DNA from: Oscillospiraceae bacterium
Lineage (GTDB): Bacteria; Bacillota; Clostridia; Oscillospirales; CAG-272
NCBI GenBank assembly: GCA_015064695.1
Contig: SVRS01000024.1
Location: forward strand, 1-36,479
Length of the DNA: 36,479 nucleotides
Reading direction: 5' to 3'
Shown: positions 1 to 7,454 of the stretch, piece by piece
Position numbering within the stretch: position 1 is the first letter of the stretch
How the letters are laid out: every line of letters starts with the position of its first letter
Notes under the pieces: generated by a model
What the model was told of the DNA's origin: nothing
The model's database searches: none
Seen by the model: only the letters and a program-made list of their open reading frames with translations
Position numbers and translations under genes: made by a program

Positions 1-40
1 GTCTATGGTCTGGCACTATGTAGTGCAGGGTGTTTTTTCG

Positions 41-217
41 TTATTCTACTCCAATTCGCTTGGATAAATCCGTCATAGCGTACACAAATCGGGTGGTGGG
101 TGTCAATGTTGTCAGCGTCGGGTCACCTTCACGGATCCGCATGGTGCGGCGAATTTCCTTGGGGATAACGACCCGACCCAGGTCGTCGATTCTTCTTACA
201 ATTCCGGTAGCTTTCAT
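41..217 (-). CDS. Truncated SpoVT/AbrB-like transcriptional regulator
   Basis: A 58-residue product. Its first ~33 residues (MKATGIVRRIDDLGRVVIP, then KEIRRTMRIREGDP) are a near-perfect match to the start of the AbrB/SpoVT swapped-hairpin DNA-binding domain, which controls sporulation and transition-state genes. The family normally continues with a strand like EIFxDREGEVILKKY and, in SpoVT, a GAF-like domain to about 180 residues. Here the sequence after GDP (about position 118 downward) is an unrelated Thr-rich tail ending at a TAA. No other frame restores the family sequence at that point, so this is not a simple frameshift. The ATG at 217 follows AAAGGA at a rather long spacing. The gene lies 40 bases from the window edge, so the tail may be a rearrangement, a junction or an assembly error. 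The N-terminal identity is secure. Function of the product is doubtful. Confidence 0.7.
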   Translation of the reverse strand: MKATGIVRRIDDLGRVVIPKEIRRTMRIREGDPTLTTLTPTTRFVYAMTDLSKRIGVE

Positions 218-399
218 GATAAGGGAGTCCTTTCTCTTGTAAATATATCGCGTATGCGAGCGGCTCCACCGCAGGACACGGCCCGGGGTGGGAACCGAGG
301 ATTGGCGTGTTCTTGCAGAATGTACTGCATGGGTATTATTTGAAAAAACGACAAAGATTATACCCGTTTTGCGGAATTTTCTTTGAAATTGTTGGACGA

Positions 400-428
400 T
401 TGACAAACCGGAGAAAGTGTGTTATAAT
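400..428 (+). promoter_or_regulatory. Sigma-A promoter for small ORF and nitroreductase
   Basis: TTGACA at 400-405 and TATAAT at 423-428 with a 17-base spacer form a full-consensus housekeeping promoter. Transcription would start near 435, 28 bases before the small ORF at 463 and about 167 bases before the nitroreductase. Confidence 0.85.
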
Positions 429-462
429 GATGCTAACGATGACAAAAAAGGGGTGATTCCAC

Positions 463-549
463 ATGAAAGTGACCTTTGGGAAGAATGAATGCCACCGTTA
501 TGTGGGGAATCCTTCTATTCGCATGGAGGGGATGATTCCGTCCTGTTGA
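463..549 (+). CDS. Possible 28-aa small ORF (leader peptide candidate)
   Basis: An ATG preceded by AAGGGG at about 8 bases opens a 28-codon frame, MKVTFGKNECHRYVGNPSIR and then MEGMIPSC, ending at a TGA 52 bases before the nitroreductase start. It is the first start codon after a consensus promoter, so it should be translated if its ribosome site works. The product has two Cys and no hydrophobic segment. I recognise no family. It could be a small protein, a leader peptide that influences the downstream gene, or a chance frame in a 5' leader. Confidence 0.35.
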   Translation: MKVTFGKNECHRYVGNPSIRMEGMIPSC

Positions 550-601
550 ACGAATTCAAAACCCAATTTCAATTATCTGATACATGATTAAGGAGGCAAC
601 C

Positions 602-1123
602 ATGAACCAAATCCTGGAAAGCATTAAGACCCGCCGCTCCATTCGCCGCTTCAAGCCCGATATGCTCCCCCGCGAGACCATCGACGCCATCATCGAGGCG
701 GGACTCTACGCCGCCAGCGGCATGAATACCCAAAACACCGTCATCGTCGCCATCACCAACAAGGAGGTCCGCGACCGTCTCTCCTGCGCCAATGCCGCCG
801 TGATGGGCTCTGACCGTGATCCCTTCTACGGTGCCCCTGTGGTGCTGGTGGTTTTGGCCGAGAAATCCCGCCGTACCTACGTCCATGACGGTAGCCTGGT
901 CATGGGCAACCTCATGCTGGCCGCCCACGCCCTGGGAGTGGGGAGCTGTTGGATTCACCGCGCCCGGGAAACCTTTGACCAGCCCGAGTGGAAGGAGTTT
1001 TTGGCATCCCTGGGCCTGGAAGGGGACTACGAGGGCATCGGTAACTGCATTCTGGGCTACACAGACGGGGAAGAACCCGCAGCTCCCGCCAGACGGGAGG
1101 GACGGGTGTTCTACGCTGAATGA
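602..1123 (+). CDS. Nitroreductase family FMN-dependent oxidoreductase
   Basis: A 173-residue cytoplasmic flavoprotein of the nitroreductase fold. These enzymes use FMN and NAD(P)H to reduce nitroaromatics, quinones or similar acceptors. The N-terminal ESIKTRRSIRRF is the family's FMN-phosphate-binding Arg motif, and the middle stretch (SLVMGNLMLAAHALGVGSCW, about residues 99-118) matches the conserved helix-turn that lines the flavin. The length fits the short ~170-residue clostridial subgroup. The start at 602 is chosen over an in-frame ATG at 584 because AAGGAGG (590-596) sits at ideal spacing. It is transcribed from the promoter at 400-428 and ends just before a strong terminator. The natural substrate cannot be told from sequence. 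Confidence 0.88.
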   Translation: MNQILESIKTRRSIRRFKPDMLPRETIDAIIEAGLYAASGMNTQNTVIVAITNKEVRDRLSCANAAVMGSDRDPFYGAPVVLVVLAEKSRRTYVHDGSLVMGNLMLAAHALGVGSCWIHRARETFDQPEWKEFLASLGLEGDYEGIGNCILGYTDGEEPAAPARREGRVFYAE

Positions 1124-1140
1124 TGCTACCATACTCTGAA

Positions 1141-1173
1141 AAGACCGTCGACTATTGTTTGACGGTCTTTTTT
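1141..1173 (+). terminator. Rho-independent terminator after nitroreductase
   Basis: The stem AAGACCGTC / GACGGTCTT (1141-1149 with 1161-1169) has an 11-base loop and is followed directly by a T run. It lies 17 bases after the nitroreductase stop. Confidence 0.88.
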
Positions 1174-1282
1174 GCCGTTGTATTCATGGGAGATGGGTCA
1201 TTTCTCCGGCCAAATACCGAGGTTTTGTCGATGAATTCTGCTGTGTGGCTGACAGGAAACGGGAAGTTTTTCAGAATGAACC

Positions 1283-1291
1283 TGGTATAAT
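1283..1291 (+). promoter_or_regulatory. Possible extended -10 promoter for the collagen-repeat protein
   Basis: TGGTATAAT is an extended -10 element with no good -35 upstream. A second TATAAT at 1406-1411 lies closer to the gene but has no -35 and no TG extension. Either could drive the gene at 1449. The rest of 1174-1448 shows no coding sequence. Confidence 0.4.
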
Positions 1292-1448
1292 GATGACACA
1301 AGAGCGATAACGGCGTGGATCCGTGACGCTTTGAATGATCAAAGGATGCCTCTACATATTCGACGTGAAAAAGCCCGAAGCAAAATCGGGTAAGAGGATT
1401 TTGCGTATAATGAATTTTTAGAGACACCTAAAACAGGAGGAAGAAAAA

Positions 1449-3209
1449 ATGAAACCCCAGAAGCAGAAAAAAACCCCGAAGCAAGAGACGGAAGCGGCTT
1501 CCCGGGAGGAGCGCCGTACCTACGAAGCGGAATTTGTGCCCCAAACGGACAAGCCGGAGCCTACCGTCGAAACCAATTCTTCCAAGCAGGAAGAGGCTTG
1601 CGGTACAGACAAGTCCGTAGATTTGCCAAAGGAACAGCCTAAGTCCTCGAACACGGGGAAAGCCAAGAAACAAAAGAAATCTACCGACACGAAATCGATT
1701 CCGGAGCAAAGCGGGGAGACAACTGACGAACCCATGACGATGGCGATGGTGCCCGTCGCAGGAAAGGCGGACCAGATATCTCTCACGAATGATCTTGAGG
1801 AACAGAAGGAGCCTGATGTCGAGGAGAAGCCCCTGTTCCGGTTCACCCTCCGAAAGATGGTTGCCTTCTGCGGCACGCTGGTGCTGCTCACCGCCCTTTT
1901 CGTGGTCTTTTGCGGTTTAACGTTGAATCCTCGTGGTATTCCCGGCGAAACGGGAGAGCCGGGTGTACGCGGGGAGCAAGGACCCCAGGGAATTCCCGGT
2001 GAGCGGGGCGAGAGCGGCCCGCAAGGAGTGCCCGGCGCCCAGGGGATCCCCGGTAAGTCTGCTTACGAGATCTACTGTGAGCAGTACGGTTATGAGGGGA
2101 GCGAGGCGGAATGGATGGAGGAGGTGTATCATCGCTTATCCGCCTATACCTCGGAGGAGATCTACGCCATGGCACAGCCCCGTACGGTAGCCTTGGAATC
2201 CTTCCGTGATACCGACTTTGGCGGTAGCTTCGCGTTGGCCAAGGGGAGCGGATTTTTCCTGGATTCCAATGGTCTGATCATGACGTCCTACCGCATGATC
2301 GACGGCGCGACCCGCATTCGCGTGACCATGCCCGATTCCGCCGTGTATGAAGCTCTCAGCGTGGTGGCCTTCGATCGGGAACAGGATTTGGCTTTGATTC
2401 GTATCGGACAGACGAGCGGTGAGAACGGCCTGACCTTGGAAACCAACGGCGTGATTCCCGGCGAAACGGTGTATATGCTGAGCAGGAAATCGGACGGCAC
2501 AGGATGCTTTTTCTCGGTCGGCGTGGTGACGGCCGGGAGCTCTCTCGAACGATCCGCGGCGGGCGCGTCATTCCACGTTGCAGGCTCCGTCGGACAGGCC
2601 TGCGAGGGCGCACCTATTCTCAATACCCACGGTCGAGTGGTTGGTATCGTGACACAAGCGGATACGGCCACAGGGCTATATGAGGCATCGTATACCGGGG
2701 ATGCCGCAGGGTTGGATCACACCTATGAGCGCTCCGTGGCAGACTACTTTGCAGATACCGAATACTATCGCATCAAATGGGAGGAGGATCTGCGTTGGGA
2801 AATGGAGAATAATAATACCCTGAAGGTGGCGGATGAGATTACGGCCTCCGGCCAAACCTTCATGGGGACGACCGCGAAGGACGATCCTGATTGCCTGACC
2901 TTTGAGATTACGGGGGACGAGGCGGTAGATCTGAGCCTTCTGTTCTCGGTGGATACCACGGATTTCTACTATCCAGTGCTGACCCCTGCGACGGGCTCCG
3001 ATCTTGAACTGACCTGGGCGCCCTTGGCGGGAACAGACACTCCCATCTACGGTGCCCGCGTAACCCTGGAGCCGGGAATCTACTACCTGGAGGTGAAGGG
3101 TCATTATAGCGATGTGCTTTCCAATTATGCTCTGTATACCTACTGGCGTCCCATCTCGGAGCGGAACGGATTTGGGTACGAGGTTGTCTTTGAGGACATG
3201 ATTGCCTGA
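1449..3209 (+). CDS. Membrane-anchored collagen-repeat protein with inactive trypsin-like (HtrA-type) domain
   Basis: 586 residues in four parts. Residues 1-136 are a Lys/Glu/Thr/Pro-rich, disordered cytoplasmic tail. About 138-160 is a single TM helix. Residues 163-204 are 14 uninterrupted collagen-like Gly-X-Y triplets, followed by the SAYEIY...GSEAEWM motif that often follows bacterial collagen repeats. About 220-420 is a trypsin/HtrA-like fold. About 450-570 is a beta-sandwich resembling bacterial pre-peptidase C-terminal (PPC) domains. In the protease part [10 protein letters not shown] aligns with HtrA GSGFVID. However, the catalytic His position is Arg282 (TSYRMIDG against TNNHVVDG) and the Ser position is Glu386 (ACEGAP against GNSGGP). 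Only Asp313 of the triad remains. It therefore probably binds or scaffolds outside the membrane and does not cleave. The start is preceded by AGGAGGAAG. The domain order is clear. The biological role is unknown. Confidence 0.85.
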   Translation: MKPQKQKKTPKQETEAASREERRTYEAEFVPQTDKPEPTVETNSSKQEEACGTDKSVDLPKEQPKSSNTGKAKKQKKSTDTKSIPEQSGETTDEPMTMAMVPVAGKADQISLTNDLEEQKEPDVEEKPLFRFTLRKMVAFCGTLVLLTALFVVFCGLTLNPRGIPGETGEPGVRGEQGPQGIPGERGESGPQGVPGAQGIPGKSAYEIYCEQYGYEGSEAEWMEEVYHRLSAYTSEEIYAMAQPRTVALESFRDTDFGGSFALAKGSGFFLDSNGLIMTSYRMIDGATRIRVTMPDSAVYEALSVVAFDREQDLALIRIGQTSGENGLTLETNGVIPGETVYMLSRKSDGTGCFFSVGVVTAGSSLERSAAGASFHVAGSVGQACEGAPILNTHGRVVGIVTQADTATGLYEASYTGDAAGLDHTYERSVADYFADTEYYRIKWEEDLRWEMENNNTLKVADEITASGQTFMGTTAKDDPDCLTFEITGDEAVDLSLLFSVDTTDFYYPVLTPATGSDLELTWAPLAGTDTPIYGARVTLEPGIYYLEVKGHYSDVLSNYALYTYWRPISERNGFGYEVVFEDMIA

Positions 3210-3257
3210 ATATGAATGGCCTTATTGGAGCAGATCGCTTTTTATACGGCTATGGTC

Positions 3258-3286
3258 TTTACAAACAGCGCAAAATATGCTATAAT
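3258..3286 (+). promoter_or_regulatory. Sigma-A promoter for two-TM protein
   Basis: TTTACA at 3258-3263 and TATAAT at 3281-3286 with a 17-base spacer. The predicted transcript leader runs about 100 bases to the start at 3392. Confidence 0.8.
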
Positions 3287-3391
3287 GAATGCGTAATGCG
3301 ATTCAGCGCCAAAATCTGTTTTTCCGACAGGCGGTGAGGACCATTTCCGTTTATATAAGGGAAGGAAGACACGGTCAAGGAGGTGCTGTTG

Positions 3392-3943
3392 ATGGAAACT
3401 GTACGGTACGAATTTGGATTGCGATTCGGGGATCTGCTTCTTCTTTTGATTCCTCTGCTTGTGGGCTTGGGCTTTTGGTTTGTATCTTGTCAGGCCTCCC
3501 AGCCTGCCAGCCGGCCTCGGCCTACCCATGATCTCTCCGTTCGGCGCACCCGCGATCTGACAGGCAATCCTGCGGTCAAATGGTTTTTGCGCGGTGTGGC
3601 GATCTTTTGCAGTGTGCTGTTCGTTGGGGTAAGCATATCCTACCTTTCGGATTTTCTCTATCTGAAGGAGCGATATGAGAACGGCGATTATCTTACGGTG
3701 GAGGGCTATGTGCAAAGCCTAACTACGGTACGATTTCCCGATAAAGGCGGGGATCGCTTTGAGATCGACGGTGTGGAGTTTGCCTATTCACAGGGGGATG
3801 CCAGTCTGCATGGTTATCGCAGGGAGGCACAGCATGGCGGGGTGGTTACGCGCGAGGGGCAATATCTGGTTATCCGCTATATCCCGGATCCTTACACCGA
3901 GATCAACCACATCCTGTACATCGCCGAAAAGGAGGCACCGTAG
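3392..3943 (+). CDS. Two-TM membrane protein of unknown function
   Basis: 183 residues that I do not assign to a family. An N-terminal hydrophobic helix (about residues 12-33, rich in Leu) and a second helix (about 65-88) flank a short Arg-rich loop. They are followed by a ~95-residue soluble C-terminal part (TVEGYVQSLTTVRFPDKGGD, then an EIDGVEF strand) that looks like a small beta domain. Topology is probably two passes with the C-terminal domain on the same face as the N-terminus. The ATG at 3392 is chosen because AAGGAGGT (3377-3384) is ideally spaced; an in-frame GTG at 3383 overlaps that site and is unlikely. The gene has its own promoter and stands alone between the collagen-repeat protein and rpmE. 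Confidence 0.7.
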   Translation: METVRYEFGLRFGDLLLLLIPLLVGLGFWFVSCQASQPASRPRPTHDLSVRRTRDLTGNPAVKWFLRGVAIFCSVLFVGVSISYLSDFLYLKERYENGDYLTVEGYVQSLTTVRFPDKGGDRFEIDGVEFAYSQGDASLHGYRREAQHGGVVTREGQYLVIRYIPDPYTEINHILYIAEKEAP

Positions 3944-4116
3944 TCATCACCACGCCGTCCTTTTTCCGAATCGGATTTGTCCGTCTTTGGGATTCTGTTC
4001 TCTTTTGGCGATGCTGTGAGGATGCTGGTAAAGCCTCTTTATCCACATAACCACACAGACGACATAAAGATAGGGGATTTTTGTGAAAAATTCCAAGCAA
4101 AAATTTCAAAAAGCCC

Positions 4117-4145
4117 TTGCAATTCAAAGGAAAATATGCTATAAT
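4117..4145 (+). promoter_or_regulatory. Sigma-A promoter for rpmE
   Basis: TTGCAA at 4117-4122 and TATAAT at 4140-4145 with a 17-base spacer. Transcription would begin near 4152 and give a leader of about 57 bases. Confidence 0.82.
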
Positions 4146-4160
4146 ATATAGGCTTTTGTA

Positions 4161-4182
4161 TCCCATGTCAAAGAATATGGGA
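4161..4182 (+). promoter_or_regulatory. Hairpin in the rpmE leader
   Basis: TCCCAT (4161-4166) pairs with ATGGGA (4177-4182) across a 10-base loop, inside the predicted leader and 27 bases before the L31 start. L31 leader RNA motifs that allow autoregulation are known in several bacterial groups. Whether this hairpin belongs to one of them is inference. Confidence 0.35.
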
Positions 4183-4208
4183 AATTTCAGAGTGAGAGGT
4201 ATATGAAA

Positions 4209-4418
4209 ATGAAGAACGGAATCCATCCCGAGTACGTTGAGTGCGTCATTAAGTGCGCTTGCGGCGAGACTGTTGTCTCTCGTTCTACCAAGGGTAGCGA
4301 GATGCGCGTTGAAATTTGCTCTAAGTGCCATCCCTTCTACACCGGCAAGCAGAAGTTTGTCGATGCAGGTGGTCGTCTGGACAAGTTCAAGAAGAGACTG
4401 GCAGCAGTCAAGAAGTAA
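4209..4418 (+). CDS. rpmE: 50S ribosomal protein L31 (zinc-binding type)
   Basis: 69 residues of large-subunit protein L31. The family signature IHPEY is near the N-terminus, the zinc-ribbon cysteines are present (CAC in the first half, [14 protein letters not shown] in the second), and the tail is basic ([10 protein letters not shown]). The four Cys mark the C+ zinc-containing paralogue used when zinc is sufficient. The start at 4209 (MKNGIHPEY) is preferred over ATG 4203 because the GAGAGGT site (4194-4200) lies only 2 bases from 4203 but 8 bases from 4209, and because it matches the usual L31 N-terminus. It is monocistronic, with its own promoter and terminator. Confidence 0.96.
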   Translation: MKNGIHPEYVECVIKCACGETVVSRSTKGSEMRVEICSKCHPFYTGKQKFVDAGGRLDKFKKRLAAVKK

Positions 4419-4485
4419 TTCTTCTTGGAACCGACAGGGTATCTGTGCGTAACGGAATCCGTCGGAGCAATCAATTTCAACCGAT

Positions 4486-4525
4486 AAAAGGACAGGTGAG
4501 CTTTGCGCAGCCTGTCCTTTTGCTT
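4486..4525 (+). terminator. Rho-independent terminator after rpmE
   Basis: AAAAGGACAGG (4486-4496) pairs with CCTGTCCTTTT (4511-4521) over a 14-base loop and is followed by a T-rich stretch. Confidence 0.88.
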
Positions 4526-4599
4526 TTCGTGTTCCCATTGGTGATTATGTGTTGAAAATAAGCTCTGCGGCAAGCCCTTCGCGTCTTACGGTTCTTTCA

Positions 4600-4625
4600 A
4601 GGAGGAATCGACACGCATGGCGTGA
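4600..4625 (+). promoter_or_regulatory. Strong SD followed by a two-codon ORF upstream of hflX
   Basis: CAAGGAGGAA is followed at about 10 bases by ATG GCG TGA (4617-4625), a start codon, one codon and a stop. It lies 57 bases before the real hflX start. Minimal ORFs of this kind can hold initiating ribosomes. It may equally be a decayed start site. Confidence 0.3.
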
Positions 4626-4681
4626 TCTCGACGTCTGTGCTTGACAACCGCTTATTTGTATTCGAAAAAAAGGAGAAATAT

Positions 4682-6046
4682 ATGGCCGAAAATAAAAATA
4701 CCTATACTGCCCGCGAGGGGGAGGATGCGGCCCCCATTCGGGCGATTCTCGTGGGTGTCGTGACCTATGAGGATGATGCCGACGAGGTGGAGGTCAGCCT
4801 GGATGAGCTGGCTCGACTCCTGGACACCGCCGGCGGCGAGGTCTTTGCCCGCGTGGTACAGAACAAGGCTACGCCCGACCCCCGTACCCTCATCGGCTCG
4901 GGCAAGGTGCAGGAGCTGGCCGAGCTATGCCGCAACAACGACATCGGCTTGGTGGTCTTTGATTGCGACCTGACCCCCGTACAGATCCGTAACCTGGAGG
5001 ATGACATTCGCGGCGCCGACAAGAATATGGAGCTGCGTGTGATCGATCGTTCTATGCTGATCCTGGATATCTTCGCCCTCCACGCCGTTACCTCCGAGGG
5101 TAAGCTCCAGGTGGAGCTGGCCCAACTGCAATACACCGCCCCTCGTCTGACGGGTCACGGTACCGAGATGTCCCGATTGGGCGGCGGTATCGGCACCCGC
5201 GGTCCCGGTGAGTCCAAGCTGGAGAGCGATCGCCGTCACATGAAGCGCCGCATCGACGCGCTGAAGGCCGAGCTGGACGTGGTGGAGAAGAACCGCCGCA
5301 CCATGCGTGCCTCCCGCGACCGCTCGGGCCTGCCTCGTGTGGCCATCGTGGGCTATACCAACGCGGGAAAATCCACCCTGCTCAACGCCCTGACGGGTGC
5401 GGGGATTTTGGCCGAGGACAAGCTGTTCGCAACGCTGGACCCCACCACCCGCAAGTTCACCCTACCCGGCGGGGAGACCGTCCTGCTGACCGACACGGTT
5501 GGATTCATCCGCAAGCTCCCCCACCACCTGGTCTCAGCCTTCCGCTCCACATTGGAGGAGGCGGTCTACGCCGACATCATTCTGCTCCTGCTGGATGCCT
5601 CGGACCCCGAGTGCGCCAACCAGCTGGAGGTCACGGAACAGCTTCTGGAGGAGCTGGGCGCGGGCGGGAAGCCTACTCTGTACGTGTTTAACAAGTGCGA
5701 TTGTGATGCCTGCGATACCGTCAGTCTCATGGGTGTGGTGGCCAAGAAAGGGCTAACCTTTGACGGCGTCGCCGCTAATTGTACCGATTCCTGCTATGCC
5801 GTGTATATCTCGGCCAAGACGGGGCAGGGCCTGGATCAACTGGCCGACACCCTGCAAGCTGTGGTGCGCCGAGGCAAGCGCCGCGTGACCTTCGTGATTC
5901 CCAACGCGGAGCAGGGAGCCCTCTCCAAGCTCTACTCCGAGCAGGCCGCGGTGGAATCGGTGGAGTACGGCTACGAAGCCGTCACCGTGGTGGCTACGGT
6001 GGATGACCGCGTGTACGGCATGATGAAGAAGTACGCCCAAGATTAA
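4682..6046 (+). CDS. hflX: GTPase HflX
   Basis: 454 residues of the ribosome-associated GTPase HflX, which splits stalled or stressed 70S ribosomes. The N-terminal HflX nucleotide-binding-like domain (about 15-175) contains NKATPDPRTLIGSGKVQEL. The Gly-rich linker RLGGGIGTRGPGESKLESDR is typical. The G domain carries G1 GYTNAGKST (224-232), G3 DTVGF (271-275) and G4 NKCD (337-340). Length is normal. The start at 4682 follows AGGAG at 6 bases. The frame extends upstream to a GTG at 4622 but without a properly spaced ribosome site. No clear promoter was found between 4528 and 4681; TTGACA near 4640 lacks a -10 at the right distance. A tandem hairpin array follows the stop codon. Confidence 0.96.
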   Translation: MAENKNTYTAREGEDAAPIRAILVGVVTYEDDADEVEVSLDELARLLDTAGGEVFARVVQNKATPDPRTLIGSGKVQELAELCRNNDIGLVVFDCDLTPVQIRNLEDDIRGADKNMELRVIDRSMLILDIFALHAVTSEGKLQVELAQLQYTAPRLTGHGTEMSRLGGGIGTRGPGESKLESDRRHMKRRIDALKAELDVVEKNRRTMRASRDRSGLPRVAIVGYTNAGKSTLLNALTGAGILAEDKLFATLDPTTRKFTLPGGETVLLTDTVGFIRKLPHHLVSAFRSTLEEAVYADIILLLLDASDPECANQLEVTEQLLEELGAGGKPTLYVFNKCDCDACDTVSLMGVVAKKGLTFDGVAANCTDSCYAVYISAKTGQGLDQLADTLQAVVRRGKRRVTFVIPNAEQGALSKLYSEQAAVESVEYGYEAVTVVATVDDRVYGMMKKYAQD

Positions 6047-6058
6047 ATAAAAATTGCT

Positions 6059-6174
6059 TTTTGCCAACGGCAAAAGGCTACCATAACCTTCCCGCAGGGA
6101 AGATTTCACTCCGCCGAAGGCGGAATTTCACCGCGCGAAGCGCGATTTCACCCGCTGTTTACAGCGGATTTCAC
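6059..6174 (+). repeat. Tandem array of five hairpins with ATTTCAC spacers
   Basis: Five small inverted repeats sit head to tail between hflX and the Nudix gene: 6059-6075 (TTTTGCC/GGCAAAA), 6088-6102 (CTTCCC/GGGAAG), 6110-6124 (TCCGCC/GGCGGA), 6132-6144 (CGCGC/GCGCG) and 6152-6167 (CCGCTGT/ACAGCGG). Hairpins 3 and 4 share a GAA loop. The last four are each followed by the identical heptamer ATTTCAC (6103-6109, 6125-6131, 6145-6151, 6168-6174). Stems differ completely in sequence but every one pairs perfectly, which indicates selection for structure. The array has no long T run, so it is not an ordinary terminator series. Function is unknown. Confidence 0.85.
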
Positions 6175-6196
6175 TTCTTTACACTGGAGGTGTACC

Positions 6197-6790
6197 ATGG
6201 AACTCTGGGATCTTCTCGACATAGACCGCAATCCTCTGCACATCACCCATCCCCGCGGCCGTCAATACCCCATGCCCCCGCGTACCTACCATACTGTGGT
6301 CACGGTATTCACCGTGGACGCGCAGAAGCGCATCCTGCTGACCCGCCGCGCGCCGACCAAAGGGATGTATCCCAACTACTGGGAATTCACCTGCGGCTCG
6401 GGGATCGCGGGGGAGGACAGCTTGACCTCGGCCGTGCGGGAGCTTTCCGAGGAGACGGGTATCGTGGTTCCCAAGGAGGAGCTGATCTTCCTCGGTACCG
6501 TCCGCGAGCCCTCGGCTTTTATGGACTGCTACCTCTGCCGCCCGGAGGCGGATGGGGAAGATGTGGCCGTCACCCTGCAGGAGGGGGAGACGGTGGACTA
6601 CAAGTGGGTGAGCTTTTGGGAGATGGAGACTATGATCCACAAAGGCGAGCTTCCTCCGCCCTGCGCCATGCGGTACGGGTTTGTCAAGCAAAAACTGGTG
6701 GATCTGTTCGGGGAGGATGCATGGCTCCAGCCCATGAGCCCCGAGGCAGTCTGCGCCTTTGACCTGCAAACCAAGGAGGAAAGCGTATGA
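6197..6790 (+). CDS. NUDIX hydrolase
   Basis: 197 residues. The complete Nudix box reads G-SGIAG-E-DSLTSAV-RELSEETGI (pattern Gx5Ex7REUxEExGU) at about residues 72-94, preceded by the strand VFTVDAQKRILLTRRAP. The enzyme would hydrolyse a nucleoside diphosphate linked to another group, with divalent metal held by the Nudix glutamates. The N-terminal WDLLDIDRNPL and the length resemble the isopentenyl-diphosphate isomerase-like or YfcD-like Nudix subgroup, but the substrate is not determinable here. GGAGGTG precedes the ATG at good spacing. Its stop overlaps the next gene's ATG (ATGA at 6787-6790), so the two are translationally coupled. Confidence 0.92.
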   Translation: MELWDLLDIDRNPLHITHPRGRQYPMPPRTYHTVVTVFTVDAQKRILLTRRAPTKGMYPNYWEFTCGSGIAGEDSLTSAVRELSEETGIVVPKEELIFLGTVREPSAFMDCYLCRPEADGEDVAVTLQEGETVDYKWVSFWEMETMIHKGELPPPCAMRYGFVKQKLVDLFGEDAWLQPMSPEAVCAFDLQTKEESV

Positions 6791-7446
6791 GCGACCAATT
6801 TGACAGCCCTGCGGCGGTTCTCTACACCACGCTGGAGGGGGTAGGGAAGGACGAATTTGAGGAAAAACGGTCGGTATTCATTGGCCACGCCGCCCATGTG
6901 GAGAGCGAGGAGGAGGCCATGGCCTTCATCAAGCAGAAGCAAAGGGCCTACGCCGATGCCACCCACAACGTCTGGGCCTACCGCATCAGCGGGGGCACCT
7001 CCACCGAGCAAGCCGCCCGCTACTCCGACGATGGCGAGCCCCAGGGATCCTCGGGGCTTCCCACCCTGGAGGCCATCCGCAAGAAGGGGGTATTCGACTG
7101 CGTGGTGGTGACTACCCGCTACTTCGGCGGGACCCTGTTGGGGGTGGGCGGTCTGATCCGCGCTTACTCCCACGCGGCCTCGATTGCGCTGGAAGCGGCC
7201 AACATCATCACCTACGAGAAATTCACCGAGTTCATGCTGGAGACTACCTACTCCGACTACCAGCTTATCCTCCAGGAGCTTCCCAAATACGGCGTTCTCA
7301 CCGATGACAGCGAGTTTTCGGATCGCGTGACCCTGACCCTTGCGGTCAAGTGTACCCGCTACGCCGAGCTGGAGGAGCGTCTGGGAGAGGTGACCGCGGG
7401 GCGATGCTTTCTCATGGAGACGGGGGAGCGGTTTGATTATCGGTGA
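6787..7446 (+). CDS. YigZ/IMPACT family protein (UPF0029)
   Basis: 219 residues. The N-terminal domain carries the family hallmarks FEEKRSVFIGHAAHV, DATHNVWAYRI, YSDDGEPQGSSGLPTLEAI and VVVTRYFGGTLLGVGGLIRAY (the last two written without their intervening residues). The C-terminal ~70 residues match the DUF1949 ferredoxin-like half. Bacterial YigZ proteins are related to the N-terminal part of eukaryotic IMPACT, a regulator of GCN2, and are thought to bind nucleic acid. The bacterial role is not settled. It overlaps the Nudix gene by four bases and must be co-transcribed with it. A dispersed repeat begins within 10 bases of its stop. Confidence 0.93.
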   Translation: MSDQFDSPAAVLYTTLEGVGKDEFEEKRSVFIGHAAHVESEEEAMAFIKQKQRAYADATHNVWAYRISGGTSTEQAARYSDDGEPQGSSGLPTLEAIRKKGVFDCVVVTTRYFGGTLLGVGGLIRAYSHAASIALEAANIITYEKFTEFMLETTYSDYQLILQELPKYGVLTDDSEFSDRVTLTLAVKCTRYAELEERLGEVTAGRCFLMETGERFDYR

Positions 7447-7454
7447 GGGAACGA

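Noticed and set aside
1..40. Terminator at the left edge (GCAC-TATGTA-GTGC then a T run)
   Set aside because: The stem is only four to six bases with an awkward loop, and there is no + strand gene upstream in view to terminate.
4622..4682. HflX start at GTG 4622
   Set aside because: The ribosome site is about 15 bases away and the added residues are not family-like. ATG 4682 has AGGAG at ideal spacing.
6059..6174. Series of Rho-independent terminators after hflX
   Set aside because: Only the first stem is near a T run, and that run is on its 5' side. The others are followed by ATTTCAC, and the next gene lies immediately downstream.
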